Source: Gammaproteobacteria bacterium (GTDB taxonomy: Bacteria > Pseudomonadota > Gammaproteobacteria > Pseudomonadales > Azotimanducaceae). From it: a stretch of 7,000 nucleotides of DNA. Where the stretch lies: assembly GCA_002712135.1 (NCBI GenBank), contig PASO01000051.1, positions 8,977 to 15,976 of the forward strand, in the 5' to 3' direction. Positions 1 through 6,671 of the stretch are shown here, one piece after another; position 1 is the stretch's first letter; each line of letters begins with the position of its first letter. Position numbers and translations under genes: made by a program. Under the pieces are notes generated by a model, which was not told the origin of the DNA, did not search any database, and worked only from the letters and a program-made list of their open reading frames with translations.

Positions 1-249
1 GAGAAAGAGGTAGCGGAATACATTGGTGCCGATTGGCTCATCTATCAGGATTTGGATGACCTGGTCTCTTGTGCGGAAGGTATCAATGTTCACATTGATC
101 GTTTTGACACCTCAGTTTTTGACGGTGAATATGTAACCGGAGGCGTTGATGCCACCTATCTCAATAGGATTGAAACACTTCGTAGTGATGATGCAAAACG
201 ACGGCGTGCAGCTGAGGCAGATGTTATTGAGCTTTATAATCAAAGCTAA
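1..249 (+). CDS. purF: Amidophosphoribosyltransferase, C-terminal end (5' part outside window)
   Basis: This is the last 82 codons of PurF, open from base 1 in frame 1 and ending with TAA at 247-249. PurF transfers the glutamine amide to phosphoribosyl pyrophosphate, the first committed step of de novo purine synthesis in the cytoplasm. The visible part is the family's C-terminal tail after the phosphoribosyltransferase core: an IGADxLIYQDLxDL segment, then a SVFDGEYVTGGVD stretch, YLNRIETLR and the DDAKRRR block. These line up closely with the E. coli protein as I recall it, down to the last residues. The catalytic Cys and the PRPP loop lie upstream of the window. The ORF stays open to the window edge, so a TTG at 52 inside it is not a real start. 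No strong hairpin-plus-T-run terminator follows; only a weak CTATA/TATAG inverted repeat is seen at 257-274. Confidence 0.88.
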   Translation, partial: EKEVAEYIGADWLIYQDLDDLVSCAEGINVHIDRFDTSVFDGEYVTGGVDATYLNRIETLRSDDAKRRRAAEADVIELYNQS

Positions 250-299
250 CGGATTCCTATACAGTAAGCTATAGACAAGAGAATCAGCAAAATGGGATC

Positions 300-656
300 G
301 ATGCTTCTTGGAAAAAGCTGCTAATCGAACTAGCACACACCTGTCTTTTTCAGAAGAGCACTTGTTGATTAAAGATCTTCCAGGAATGGGTAAGGCCACC
401 TTCTTATAGGCACTGGAGCTTAAGCTACAGCCCGATACAGTTTATCAGTGTCTTGTTGCAGGCAGACATTCTCGACGTTTCGACGTTCAACAAAAGTACG
501 AATGACTTTGTATTTAATCCTGGGCCGATTATTAGTCAGTTGGTATTGGCGGATGAGATTAATCGGATCACCCCAAAGAATCAGTCAGAATTGCTGGCGG
601 CAATGGAAGAAAAGCAGGTTATCGTAGAAGCTGAAACTCGGCTATTACCTCAGCCC
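300..656 (+). pseudogene. Remnant of a MoxR-family AAA+ ATPase
   Basis: MoxR ATPases are cytoplasmic AAA+ chaperone-like proteins, usually encoded with DUF58 and von Willebrand A-domain proteins. Here the family pattern survives only in pieces. In frame 3 at about 318-350 LLIELAHTCLF matches the region before the P-loop. The frame then shifts to frame 2, where 356-406 reads EHLLIKDLPGMGKATFL, a Walker A motif with Ala in place of the usual Thr or Ser after GK. A TAG follows at 407-409. From about 423 the match resumes in frame 3: PIQF, then ADILDVSTF, then the Walker B segment LVLADEINR, then PKNQSELLAAMEEKQV and ETRLLPQP. Similarity stops near 656, where the family would continue with the ATQNP region; sensor 2 and the C-terminal lid are absent. 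The gene is therefore frameshifted twice, stopped and truncated, and no function is expected. No partner gene is seen. Family assignment is confident; exact decay points are by eye. Confidence 0.82.
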
Positions 657-661
657 ACTAG

Positions 662-688
662 CCGCAAATTAACTTCGTTAATTTACGG
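662..688. repeat. AT-rich inverted repeat between the moxR remnant and acnB
   Basis: Arms AAATTAAC (666-673) and GTTAATTT (677-684) are perfect inverted copies around a TTC loop. CCG (662-664) and CGG (686-688) add three outer pairs across one mismatch. It lies just past the point where MoxR similarity ends and 45 bp beyond the acnB stop. There is no T-run on either side, so it is a poor intrinsic terminator. It may be a junction scar or simply an AT-rich palindrome. Confidence 0.4.
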
Positions 689-732
689 ACCGATATATCC
701 ATGTATCAGTTGCTAGTTTCTCAGCAGCGATT

Positions 733-3339
733 TTAGGTGGCTGATGCACCCGACTGACCCGGTTTTGTCAACTCTACGATATTTACTGTCGGAATAACTG
801 CCGTGTCGGCTGCGTCCTGGAAGGATGCCACCTCGTGGAAGTTTAGATACCGGTATATGTCGCTCGCCATAGTGTCCAGTTGGCTTGCATAGGACATGTA
901 CTCCTTAACGCTTGGCAGATACCCAAGTATGCTTGAGACCGCAGCCAGTTCGGCGGAGGCGAGATAAACATTGGCGCCATCACCAAGCCGGTTAGGGAAA
1001 TTTCTGGTCGACGTTGAAACGCAGGTTGAATTTGGTGCAACGCGAGCCTGGTTTCCCATGCAAAGCGAACAGCCTGGCATTTCCATACGGGCACCGATTT
1101 TCCCGAACACGCTGTAGACGCCTTCTTCCATGAGTTGATGTTCATCCATTTTGGTTGGAGGAGAAATCCACAATCTTGTAGGAATCTCGCCCGCTTCATC
1201 TAGCATCTGTGCCGCAGCCCGGAAGTGGCCTATGTTAGTCATGCAGGAACCAATGAATACTTCGTCAATGTTCTCGCCTGAGACTTCCGACAAGGGTCTA
1301 ACATCATCAGGATCGTTAGGGCAGGCGAGCAGAGGTTCTTTGATCTCGTTGAGGTCTATTTCGATCACTTCGAAATACTCTGCGTTATTGTCTGGTGCCA
1401 TAAGAACCGGATCAGCTAACCAGTTTTCCATTTCGGCGATGCGGCGCGCCAGCGTACGTGCATCACCATATCCTTCCGATACCATCCACTTAAGCAGGGT
1501 TACGTTTGAAGTGATGTATTCGATAATGGGTTCTTTAGCGAGACGGATGGTACAGCCGCCTGCTGAACGCTCTGCAGATGCATCAGATATCTCGAAGGCC
1601 TGCTCAACTTTAAGGTCGGGCAGTCCTTCGATTTCAAGAATACGACCCGAGAATACATTTTTCTTACCTTCCTTCTCTACCGTTAACAGACCTCGCTGAA
1701 TGGCAGCGTAGGGTATGGCATTTACAAGGTCCCGGAGGGTAATCCCTGGTTGCATTTCACCCTTAAAACGTACGAGAACTGACTCGGGCATATCTAATGG
1801 CATTTGTCCGATCGCAGCGGCGAAAGCCACAAGCCCAGAGCCTGCGGGAAAGCTGATTCCCATGGGGAACCGGGTATGCGAATCACCACCTGTCCCTACG
1901 GTATCAGGCAGCAGCATTCGGTTTAGCCAAGAATGAATTATGCCATCACCTGGGCGAAGCGCTACACCGCCTCGGGTCTGAATAAAATCCGGTAGCGTAT
2001 GTTGCGTATCGATATCTACGGGTTTGGGGTAAGCCGCCGTGTGACAGAAAGACTGCATTACAAGGTCTGCATTGAAACCCAGACACGCGAGTTCCTTGAG
2101 TTCGTCACGGGTCATTGGACCAGTAGTGTCCTGCGATCCAACGGTGGTCATCTTAGGCTCGCAATAAGTGCCTGGCCTAACGCCTTCAACTCCACATCCC
2201 TTGCCTACAATCTTCTGCGCTAGGGTATATCCCTTGTCTGAATCATCAGCAGGAATCGAGCTTCGAAACGCATCGCTTGGCCCGAGATCAAGCGCTTCTC
2301 TGGAGCGATTAGTTAAACCGCGACCGATGATGAGAGGGATTCTTCCGCCGGCTTGAACCTCGTCTAGCAGAACCTCGGTTGCAAGTTCAAAGGTAGAGAG
2401 CTCTTCGCCTGTTTCTTCATTGACGATTCTGCCTTCGTAGGGATAGATGCTTATCACATCGCCCATATTCATCTTTGACACGTCACACTCGATCGGCAGG
2501 GCACCCGCATCTTCCATAGTATTGAAGAATATAGGGGCTATTTTACCGCCTAGTACCACACCACCATCGCGCTTGTTAGGGATAAACGGTATGTCATTGC
2601 CCAGATGCCAAAGTACGGAATTGGTCGCCGATTTACGCGATGATCCGGTACCGACGACATCACCAACGTATGCGAGGGGGTGTCCCTTTTTTTTGAGTTT
2701 CTCAATAGTGCCAAGGGGGTCATCCATTTTCTTCCCAAGCATGGATTGTGCATGCAGCGGAATATCGGGCCTGCTCCAGGCGTCTCCGGCAGGCGATAGG
2801 TCATCGGTATTGGTTTCGCCTTCTACCATGAAAACTGTAACTGTGATTTTCTCCGGTACTTTGGGTTTGTTGGTAAACCATTCTGCGTCAGCCCAGGACT
2901 GCAGCACGGCTGCAGCATGTTCATTGGTTTTTGCCTTCTCTAAGACATCGACCCTAAAGTCGAACATAAGTAAGGTTTTGGATAACGCATCCGCGGCAGT
3001 CTTTGCTACTTCCTCATCATCGAGTAGATCGATGAGTGTCTCGATGTTGTAACCGCCAAGCATGGTTCCCAATAGCTCAGCAGCCTTGACCCGATCAATA
3101 AGTGGTGAAGTGACATTGCCTTTGGCGATATCTGCTAGGAAAGCAGCCTTAACATAGGCCGCGTTGTCCACTCCTGCAGGGACACGATTCGTAATGAGAT
3201 TCAGAATAAATTCTTCCTCTCCGGCGGGTGGTACTTTTAAAAGTTCCACCAGGTCGTTAACCTCTGTGTCGGATAGTGGTTTTGGGGCCACACCTTGGGC
3301 CGCTCTCTCAGCGACGTGTTCTCGATAGCGACCAAGCAC
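733..3339 (-). CDS. acnB: Bifunctional aconitate hydratase 2 / 2-methylisocitrate dehydratase
   Basis: AcnB interconverts citrate and isocitrate through cis-aconitate in the TCA cycle and, in many species, hydrates 2-methylaconitate in the methylcitrate cycle. The 868-residue product matches the family from end to end (E. coli is about 865). In order come the N-terminal HEAT-like domain (about 1-155), the swivelling domain 4 with [11 protein letters not shown] and GTGSSRKS (Ser233, Ser234), and the catalytic core. The three [4Fe-4S] ligands are Cys699 in FIGSCMTN and Cys757 and Cys760 in GCSLCMGNQ. An 11-residue deletion after the SMLG stretch, relative to E. coli, explains the shifted numbering. 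The start is GTG at 3337-3339, with AGGAG six bases upstream (3346-3350 on the complement); translation from here gives the conserved N terminus [16 protein letters not shown]. It is monocistronic as seen, divergent from miaE. A run of eight A on the coding strand lies at 2687-2694 without disrupting the frame. Confidence 0.98.
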   Translation of the reverse strand: MLGRYREHVAERAAQGVAPKPLSDTEVNDLVELLKVPPAGEEEFILNLITNRVPAGVDNAAYVKAAFLADIAKGNVTSPLIDRVKAAELLGTMLGGYNIETLIDLLDDEEVAKTAADALSKTLLMFDFRVDVLEKAKTNEHAAAVLQSWADAEWFTNKPKVPEKITVTVFMVEGETNTDDLSPAGDAWSRPDIPLHAQSMLGKKMDDPLGTIEKLKKKGHPLAYVGDVVGTGSSRKSATNSVLWHLGNDIPFIPNKRDGGVVLGGKIAPIFFNTMEDAGALPIECDVSKMNMGDVISIYPYEGRIVNEETGEELSTFELATEVLLDEVQAGGRIPLIIGRGLTNRSREALDLGPSDAFRSSIPADDSDKGYTLAQKIVGKGCGVEGVRPGTYCEPKMTTVGSQDTTGPMTRDELKELACLGFNADLVMQSFCHTAAYPKPVDIDTQHTLPDFIQTRGGVALRPGDGIIHSWLNRMLLPDTVGTGGDSHTRFPMGISFPAGSGLVAFAAAIGQMPLDMPESVLVRFKGEMQPGITLRDLVNAIPYAAIQRGLLTVEKEGKKNVFSGRILEIEGLPDLKVEQAFEISDASAERSAGGCTIRLAKEPIIEYITSNVTLLKWMVSEGYGDARTLARRIAEMENWLADPVLMAPDNNAEYFEVIEIDLNEIKEPLLACPNDPDDVRPLSEVSGENIDEVFIGSCMTNIGHFRAAAQMLDEAGEIPTRLWISPPTKMDEHQLMEEGVYSVFGKIGARMEMPGCSLCMGNQARVAPNSTCVSTSTRNFPNRLGDGANVYLASAELAAVSSILGYLPSVKEYMSYASQLDTMASDIYRYLNFHEVASFQDAADTAVIPTVNIVELTKPGQSGASAT

Positions 3340-3377
3340 TAAAAACTCCTGGGAAGGATTTAAAAATCGGGGTCCTG

Positions 3378-3406
3378 AGTCTACCCGATGCTTGTCGTAA
3401 AGTTAA
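3378..3406 (-). promoter_or_regulatory. Putative sigma-70 promoter of acnB
   Basis: On the minus strand a -35-like TTAACT (complement of 3401-3406) and a -10-like TAGACT (complement of 3378-3383) are separated by 17 bp. Each matches consensus at four of six positions. The start site would lie near 3371, giving a leader of about 30 nt before the GTG at 3339 that includes the AGGAG site. This is inferred from spacing and consensus only; in an 88-bp spacer few alternatives exist. Confidence 0.4.
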
Positions 3407-3427
3407 GTGGAAAAGCGATGTAAGACT

Positions 3428-4018
3428 ATGAATGTGAACAGTTTTTTAGCATGTGAAACTCCAGAGAAGTGGTTAGATGCCGTTCCGGATCAAATACAGA
3501 CCTTGCTGATTGATCATGCGAACTGTGAGAAAAAAGCTGCATCTACTGCACTAAATCTTTTGTATCGCTATGTAGACAAGCCTGAGCTGATGCTAAGACT
3601 TTCAAAACTAGCGCGCGAAGAACTCAGACATTTTGAACAGGTGCTGGCGATCATGAAGGATAGGAAAATGTCTTATGAACATGTATCTCCGGGTCGATAC
3701 GCGAGCACGCTGCATAGTCACATCCGAAAAAATGAACCCGATCGGCTGGCAGATGTCCTTATAGTTGGAGCTGTTATAGAAGCAAGAAGTTGTGAGCGCT
3801 TTTCAAAATTAGTAGAGGTTTTGGATGACGAATTGGCCGGCTTTTATCAATCGCTGCTTAAATCCGAAGCTCGTCACGCGAACGTGTACCTAGATTTTGC
3901 AAAGTCCTACTCCGGATCAGAGTTTGATGATCGATTGGCTGAGTTTGTCAGTATTGATCAACAACTTGTTACTGCAGAGGATGAGATCTTTCGGTTTCAC
4001 AGTGGGGTTCCTGCTTAA
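3428..4018 (+). CDS. miaE: tRNA 2-methylthio-N6-isopentenyladenosine-37 hydroxylase
   Basis: MiaE is an O2-dependent non-haem diiron enzyme that hydroxylates the isopentenyl group of ms2i6A37 in tRNAs reading UNN codons. The 196-residue product is of the compact Pseudomonas-like type. A ferritin-like four-helix bundle is indicated by its ligand set: Glu34, then Glu65-x-x-His68 in REELRHFEQV, Glu118 in VIEARSCERF, and Glu147-x-x-His150 in LKSEARHANVY. The ATG at 3428 places the conserved FLACETPEKWLDA block at residue 6, as in relatives. An in-frame GTG at 3407 would add seven residues and has no better ribosome site; neither start has a strong Shine-Dalgarno sequence. It is divergent from acnB, and its TAA (4016-4018) interlocks with the lpxH stop. 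Its substrate depends on MiaA and MiaB, which are not encoded here. Assignment is strong, from the motif set and length. Confidence 0.93.
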   Translation: MNVNSFLACETPEKWLDAVPDQIQTLLIDHANCEKKAASTALNLLYRYVDKPELMLRLSKLAREELRHFEQVLAIMKDRKMSYEHVSPGRYASTLHSHIRKNEPDRLADVLIVGAVIEARSCERFSKLVEVLDDELAGFYQSLLKSEARHANVYLDFAKSYSGSEFDDRLAEFVSIDQQLVTAEDEIFRFHSGVPA

Positions 4019-4725
4019 GTGATCGGAAAAGATTCAAGCGAAAACCCGTTTTGGTCCATATCCAGATACCACCCATTTGCATCCCAATCGCCCAGGACCA
4101 CTCGTTGCCCCTTGACCTCCGGTACGTCATGAATCTGTGGTCGGTGGGTGTGTCCGTGAATGAGTAGCGGGACGTTCTGCGTTTGCATCACTCTTACAAC
4201 CTCAGATGGTGTGACGTCCATGATATCCATCGCACTTTCTCGAGTGTGCTGCTTGCTCTGGCTTCTTGCATCGCTGGCGATTGCGGCTCTTTCCTCCAGA
4301 CTTTTTCCTAGTAGCTCCGCCTGAAACGCAGGGTTACGTAGCATCGCTCGAACTTCCATATAGTCTTCGTCACGGGTACACAAACTGTCACCATGCATAA
4401 GCAAAACCGGGGTATTGAACAAGGTGAGGCGAGTAGGGTCGGGGAGTAATTCGAAGCCGGTCTGTTCGCAGAAGTTCTGGCCGATCAGAAAGTCCCTGTT
4501 GCCATGCATGATGAACTTGGGCATCGAAAGAGAGGCAAGTGCTGTCATGATACGTTGATTGAAGGGGTTGTCGTGGTCATCACCGAGCCAGACCTCAAAG
4601 AAATCACCTAGAATGTATAATTTTTCCGCATCGACCGCGGTATTCTCTATAAAATGCAGAAATGCCTGTGTGATGTCCGGGCTGGTTTCATCAAGGTGTA
4701 GATCAGAAATGAAGATGTAGCTCAC
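4015..4725 (-). CDS. lpxH: UDP-2,3-diacylglucosamine diphosphatase
   Basis: LpxH hydrolyses UDP-2,3-diacylglucosamine to lipid X and UMP at the inner face of the cytoplasmic membrane, the fourth step of lipid A synthesis. The 236-residue protein is a calcineurin-like metallophosphoesterase with all family blocks: ISDLHL (Asp8, His10), ILGDFFEVW (Asp41), HGNRDFLIG (Asn76, Arg77, Asp78), LLMHGDSLC (His111) and IHGHTHRP (His190, His192, His194). These bind the dinuclear Mn centre. The YMEVRAMLRNPAFQ segment and the Arg-rich helical insert around 124-162 are typical of LpxH rather than a generic phosphoesterase. The start is GTG at 4723-4725, with GGAGA nine bases upstream (4735-4739 on the complement). 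It converges on miaE with a 4-bp overlap. It stands alone here, divergent from the tRNA operon. Confidence 0.96.
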   Translation of the reverse strand: MSYIFISDLHLDETSPDITQAFLHFIENTAVDAEKLYILGDFFEVWLGDDHDNPFNQRIMTALASLSMPKFIMHGNRDFLIGQNFCEQTGFELLPDPTRLTLFNTPVLLMHGDSLCTRDEDYMEVRAMLRNPAFQAELLGKSLEERAAIASDARSQSKQHTRESAMDIMDVTPSEVVRVMQTQNVPLLIHGHTHRPQIHDVPEVKGQRVVLGDWDANGWYLDMDQNGFSLESFPIT

Positions 4726-4747
4726 AGAATTAGTTCTCCGCCTGCGT

Positions 4748-4759
4748 CTTAGCGCTAAG
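4748..4759. promoter_or_regulatory. 12-bp perfect palindrome upstream of lpxH
   Basis: CTTAGCGCTAAG reads the same on both strands. It sits 23 bp upstream of the lpxH start codon and 35 bp upstream of the -35 box of the tRNA promoter. A second inverted repeat, AATTAC/GTAATT around two bases, follows at 4767-4780. The position would suit an operator in the divergent spacer, but no regulator or family consensus is recognised. Confidence 0.3.
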
Positions 4760-4794
4760 TACCCGCAATTACAAGTAATTTAGGTGTAATGTGT

Positions 4795-4824
4795 TTGACG
4801 TGATCAACGCCCGTTAAGTAGAAT
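4795..4824 (+). promoter_or_regulatory. Promoter of the tRNA-Pro-Arg-His operon
   Basis: A -35 TTGACG (4795-4800) and a -10 TAGAAT (4819-4824) are separated by 18 bp, each matching five of six consensus bases. The bases after the -10, GCGCCCG at 4825-4831, form a GC-rich discriminator of the kind that makes stable-RNA promoters sensitive to growth rate and the stringent response. Transcription would start near 4831, giving a leader of about 95 nt before tRNA-Pro. It is the best-matching promoter in the window. Confidence 0.75.
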
Positions 4825-4834
4825 GCGCCCGTCT

Positions 4835-4878
4835 CAAGCATTGGCTGGTTGAGTTTACCAGTCATTATCTGGTGCTTG
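4835..4878 (+). other. Stem-loop in the tRNA operon leader
   Basis: CAAGCA (4835-4840) pairs with TGCTTG (4873-4878). Inside this, TGGCTGGT (4842-4849) can pair with ACCAGTCA (4857-4864) with one G-U pair, and an alternative pairing of ACCAG (4857-4861) with CTGGT (4869-4873) competes. It lies between the predicted start site and the first tRNA, so it is probably leader RNA removed during tRNA maturation. No riboswitch is recognised. Confidence 0.35.
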
Positions 4879-4926
4879 GTGTGGATTATGCAATCCTGTT
4901 TGTATTGATGTACCGGGTTTTTGTAT

Positions 4927-5003
4927 CGGGGTATAGCGCAGTCTGGTAGCGCGCCTGCTTTGGGAGCAGGATGTCGGGAGTTCAAATCTCTCTACCCCGA
5001 CCA
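4927..5003 (+). tRNA. tRNA-Pro (anticodon UGG)
   Basis: The 77-nt gene folds as a full cloverleaf. The acceptor CGGGGTA (4927-4933) pairs with TACCCCG (4993-4999), followed by discriminator A and an encoded CCA at 5001-5003. The D stem is GCGC/GCGC (4936-4939 and 4949-4952). The anticodon stem CCTGC/GCAGG holds the loop TTTGGGA, with TGG at 4961-4963. The T arm carries GTTCAAAT. The unusual C1-G72 pair is the normal proline identity element in bacteria. It is first in a three-tRNA operon and 12 bp from the next gene. Confidence 0.97.
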
Positions 5004-5015
5004 ATTTACATAAGA

Positions 5016-5092
5016 GCGCCCGTAGCTCAATCGGATAGAGCATCGGCCTTCTAAGCCGAGGGTTGCAGGTTCGATTCCTGCCGGGCGTGCCA
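5016..5092 (+). tRNA. tRNA-Arg (anticodon UCU)
   Basis: The 77-nt gene has acceptor GCGCCCG (5016-5022) against CGGGCGT (5082-5088), with a terminal G-U pair, then discriminator G and an encoded CCA at 5090-5092. The anticodon stem TCGGC/GCCGA holds loop CTTCTAA with TCT at 5050-5052. The T arm carries GGTTCGATTC. It reads AGA and, by wobble, AGG codons. It is second in the operon, 19 bp from tRNA-His. Confidence 0.97.
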
Positions 5093-5111
5093 GTTTTAGT
5101 ATCTGATCAAT

Positions 5112-5188
5112 GGTGGGCGTAGCTCAGCTGGTAGAGCTCTGGATTGTGATTCCAGCGGTCGTGGGTTCAAACCCCATCGTCCACCCCA
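5112..5188 (+). tRNA. tRNA-His (anticodon GUG)
   Basis: The acceptor GTGGGCG (5113-5119) pairs with CGTCCAC (5178-5184) with one G-U pair. The extra G at 5112 opposite discriminator C5185 gives the G-1:C73 pair that marks histidine tRNA; CCA is encoded at 5186-5188. The anticodon stem CTGGA/TCCAG holds loop TTGTGAT with GTG. It is the last tRNA of the operon seen. Its stretch 5140-5170 recurs exactly at 6970-7000, so this gene appears to have served as an integration site and remains intact. No intrinsic terminator follows it. Confidence 0.97.
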
Positions 5189-5198
5189 ATTAGATCAA

Positions 5199-5441
5199 TC
5201 ACTTACGTGCAACTACTGGTTGATGAACAAGTTGCCAAAAGACGTAAGGCACTATCTCAGGCACTTCAGCTTGCAGGTGCGCGTAAATCGCGCTTGTTTC
5301 AGAAAACGGGCATTTGATCTCAACTTTGATCGTGCCGTCTTTCGTGATCGCATCGACCGAATACGCCAAATTGATAAATTCTCCAGCAAAGGAAGTTGCT
5401 GCAAAGAGAAACGAACAGGCAAAAGCCACAATGATTTTCAT
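5199..5441 (-). CDS. Small predicted secreted protein of unknown function
   Basis: The product has 80 residues. Residues 1-19 look like a Sec signal peptide: Lys2, a hydrophobic core (IIVAFACSFLFAA), and a probable cut after Ser-Phe-Ala before Gly20. The mature part, about 61 residues, begins GEFINLAYSVDAITKDGTIKVEIKC, which suggests a beta-rich fold, and holds a single Cys (Cys44), so no disulphide within the chain. I do not recognise a family. ATG at 5439-5441 has AGGA four bases upstream (5446-5449 on the complement). A TATACT (complement of 5450-5455) could be a -10 box but would overlap the ribosome site, so it is uncertain. The gene converges on the tRNA operon, its TGA lying 10 bp past the tRNA-His CCA. 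Its C-terminal residues may thus be an accident of the junction. The signal peptide and ribosome site support a real gene, but it could be a truncated remnant. Confidence 0.5.
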   Translation of the reverse strand: MKIIVAFACSFLFAATSFAGEFINLAYSVDAITKDGTIKVEIKCPFSETSAIYAHLQAEVPEIVPYVFWQLVHQPVVARK

Positions 5442-5562
5442 AAGGTCCTAGTATACGCGCAGATGACTATTTGGGGACGCTAACGAATTCACGTTTGCAG
5501 TTGAAGATGTCGGCTTCTGGCCGTACTCCGCCGTTATTGGCTCCTACAATCGTTAGTACTTT

Positions 5563-5604
5563 ATTATTGTTATCGATACAATCATTATTGTTATCGATAC
5601 AATC
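5563..5604. repeat. Two perfect tandem copies of a 21-bp unit with operator-like palindrome
   Basis: Copies occupy 5563-5583 and 5584-5604 and are identical. Each contains TATCGATA, flanked by ATTG on the left and CAAT on the right, giving an imperfect dyad with one extra T. A partial third match, TACAATCG, is seen at 5545-5552. The array ends 13 bp before the esterase start codon, a place where bound repressor would block transcription. One copy per two helical turns would put both sites on the same DNA face. A regulatory role is inferred; no regulator gene is present in the window. Confidence 0.7.
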
Positions 5605-5617
5605 GCCGGCTTAATTA

Positions 5618-6568
5618 ATGACGAAGCTAAAGATGCTTGGACGTACTTTTGCTGCAGTGCTGCTCGTTGTATTAGGAGCGACGGTCGCGCCCGCAGAGTC
5701 GAGTGATTCTGCCAATGGTTCTTTTGTACACTACGAATCCTTCCCTTCAAGTCGGGTAGAACCTCGTCCCGTTGATGTTTGGCTTCCTCCTGGCTATACC
5801 GGCTCGGGCGAGCGTTACCCGGTCGTTTATATGCACGATGGGCAGATGGTGTTTGACAAGCCAACATCACCTTTTACCAGTCTTTGGCGGAGAATAATGG
5901 GTTGGTACTACGGAGGCATTTTCTGGGATGTGAACAAGACAATGGCCCGCCTGATTCACGAAGAAAAGATTCGATCAGCAATTGTGGTATCTATCTGGAA
6001 TTCGCCTGGCGTAAAACGCCGTAATGAATATATGCCCCAGAAACCGGTAACCGAGGAAGTGAGCCGGCTGATCAAGGCCGAGGGGGCGGATATCGCGCGC
6101 GATGAAATAACGTCTGACAACTATCTCAAATTTCTGGTGGAAGAACTCAAACCGTTCATTGATGCAACCTATCGCACCAAATCAGACAGGGAAAATACTT
6201 TCATCATGGGATCAAGTATGGGGGGAATGATTTCAGCCTATGCGATCTCCGAATACCCCGACGTCTTTGGCGGGGCCGGTTGCCTTTCCACACATTGGCC
6301 TCTGGGCGATGGCGCGGTGATTGACTGGTATGAGAATCACTGGCCCCAGCCGGGCACAAACAGGGTTTATTTTGACTATGGGACGGAATCACTGGATGCC
6401 GAGTACGAACCCTACCAGTTAAAGATGGACGCATTGATGCGTAAGAAAGGTTTCGTCGAGGGCGACGACTGGATGACACAACGCTTCGAAGGCGAGGATC
6501 ATTCACCCCGAGCGTGGCGTGAGCGATTACACATCCCGCTCACCTTCTTGCTTGGTAAGAGCGAGTAA
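5618..6568 (+). CDS. Predicted secreted alpha/beta-fold esterase (putative esterase / EstD-Fes-like family)
   Basis: The 316-residue protein starts with a likely Sec signal peptide: MTKLKMLGR, a hydrophobic stretch to Val23, and a probable cut after Ala-Pro-Ala26. The mature part follows the putative-esterase (PF00756-like) pattern. VDVWLPPGY and YPVVYMHDGQMVFD form the first strands and oxyanion region, and IVVSIWNSP comes next. The nucleophile elbow GSSMGG follows with Ser200. YFDYGTESLDAEYEPYQ holds candidate acids Asp253, Glu257 and Asp260, and the catalytic histidine is His295 in GEDHSPRAW. The full triad region is present, so the enzyme should be active, probably in the periplasm. The substrate cannot be read from sequence; relatives cleave carboxylic esters, including siderophore and acyl esters. 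ATG 5618 is preferred because it supplies the basic n-region; ATG 5633 is possible, and neither has a clear ribosome site. A 21-bp tandem repeat lies just upstream, and a second hydrolase stub follows. Confidence 0.85.
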   Translation: MTKLKMLGRTFAAVLLVVLGATVAPAESSDSANGSFVHYESFPSSRVEPRPVDVWLPPGYTGSGERYPVVYMHDGQMVFDKPTSPFTSLWRRIMGWYYGGIFWDVNKTMARLIHEEKIRSAIVVSIWNSPGVKRRNEYMPQKPVTEEVSRLIKAEGADIARDEITSDNYLKFLVEELKPFIDATYRTKSDRENTFIMGSSMGGMISAYAISEYPDVFGGAGCLSTHWPLGDGAVIDWYENHWPQPGTNRVYFDYGTESLDAEYEPYQLKMDALMRKKGFVEGDDWMTQRFEGEDHSPRAWRERLHIPLTFLLGKSE

Positions 6569-6671
6569 TCCTTGCTCATTGTTTAAGCCTGGTAGAGTGT
6601 TCAAGCTCGCATTTGAACGGTATTCCTTTCCCTGCGAGAATCCTGAACTTCAAGCATTCGAGCTGATTGCC

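Noticed and set aside
1151..1699. Open frame on the plus strand inside acnB (182 codons)
   Set aside because: It is antisense to strongly conserved AcnB sequence, with no ribosome site and no recognisable protein pattern; the same holds for the other long frames across 843-3052.
2687..2694. Run of eight A in the acnB coding strand as a possible programmed frameshift or slippage site
   Set aside because: The zero frame continues into fully conserved AcnB sequence ([15 protein letters not shown]), so no shift is needed, and alternative frames give no meaningful product.
4755..5043. Minus-strand open frames across the tRNA cluster
   Set aside because: They are antisense to three well-folded tRNA genes, a frequent source of spurious ORFs.
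5220..5483. Plus-strand open frame opposite the small secreted protein
   Set aside because: It has no signal peptide, family match or ribosome site. The minus-strand frame has all the coding signs.
5480..5556. CTAACGA and TCGTTAG about 70 bp apart, suggesting an integron attC site
   Set aside because: Only the innermost core bases fit; the outer consensus bases of both R boxes are wrong, and the inner L boxes and stem are not complementary. No integron integrase is present.
6519..6671. Longer start for the hydrolase stub, overlapping the esterase end
   Set aside because: The added residues are shadow translation of the esterase 3' end in another frame. The ATG at 6672 gives a normal signal peptide.
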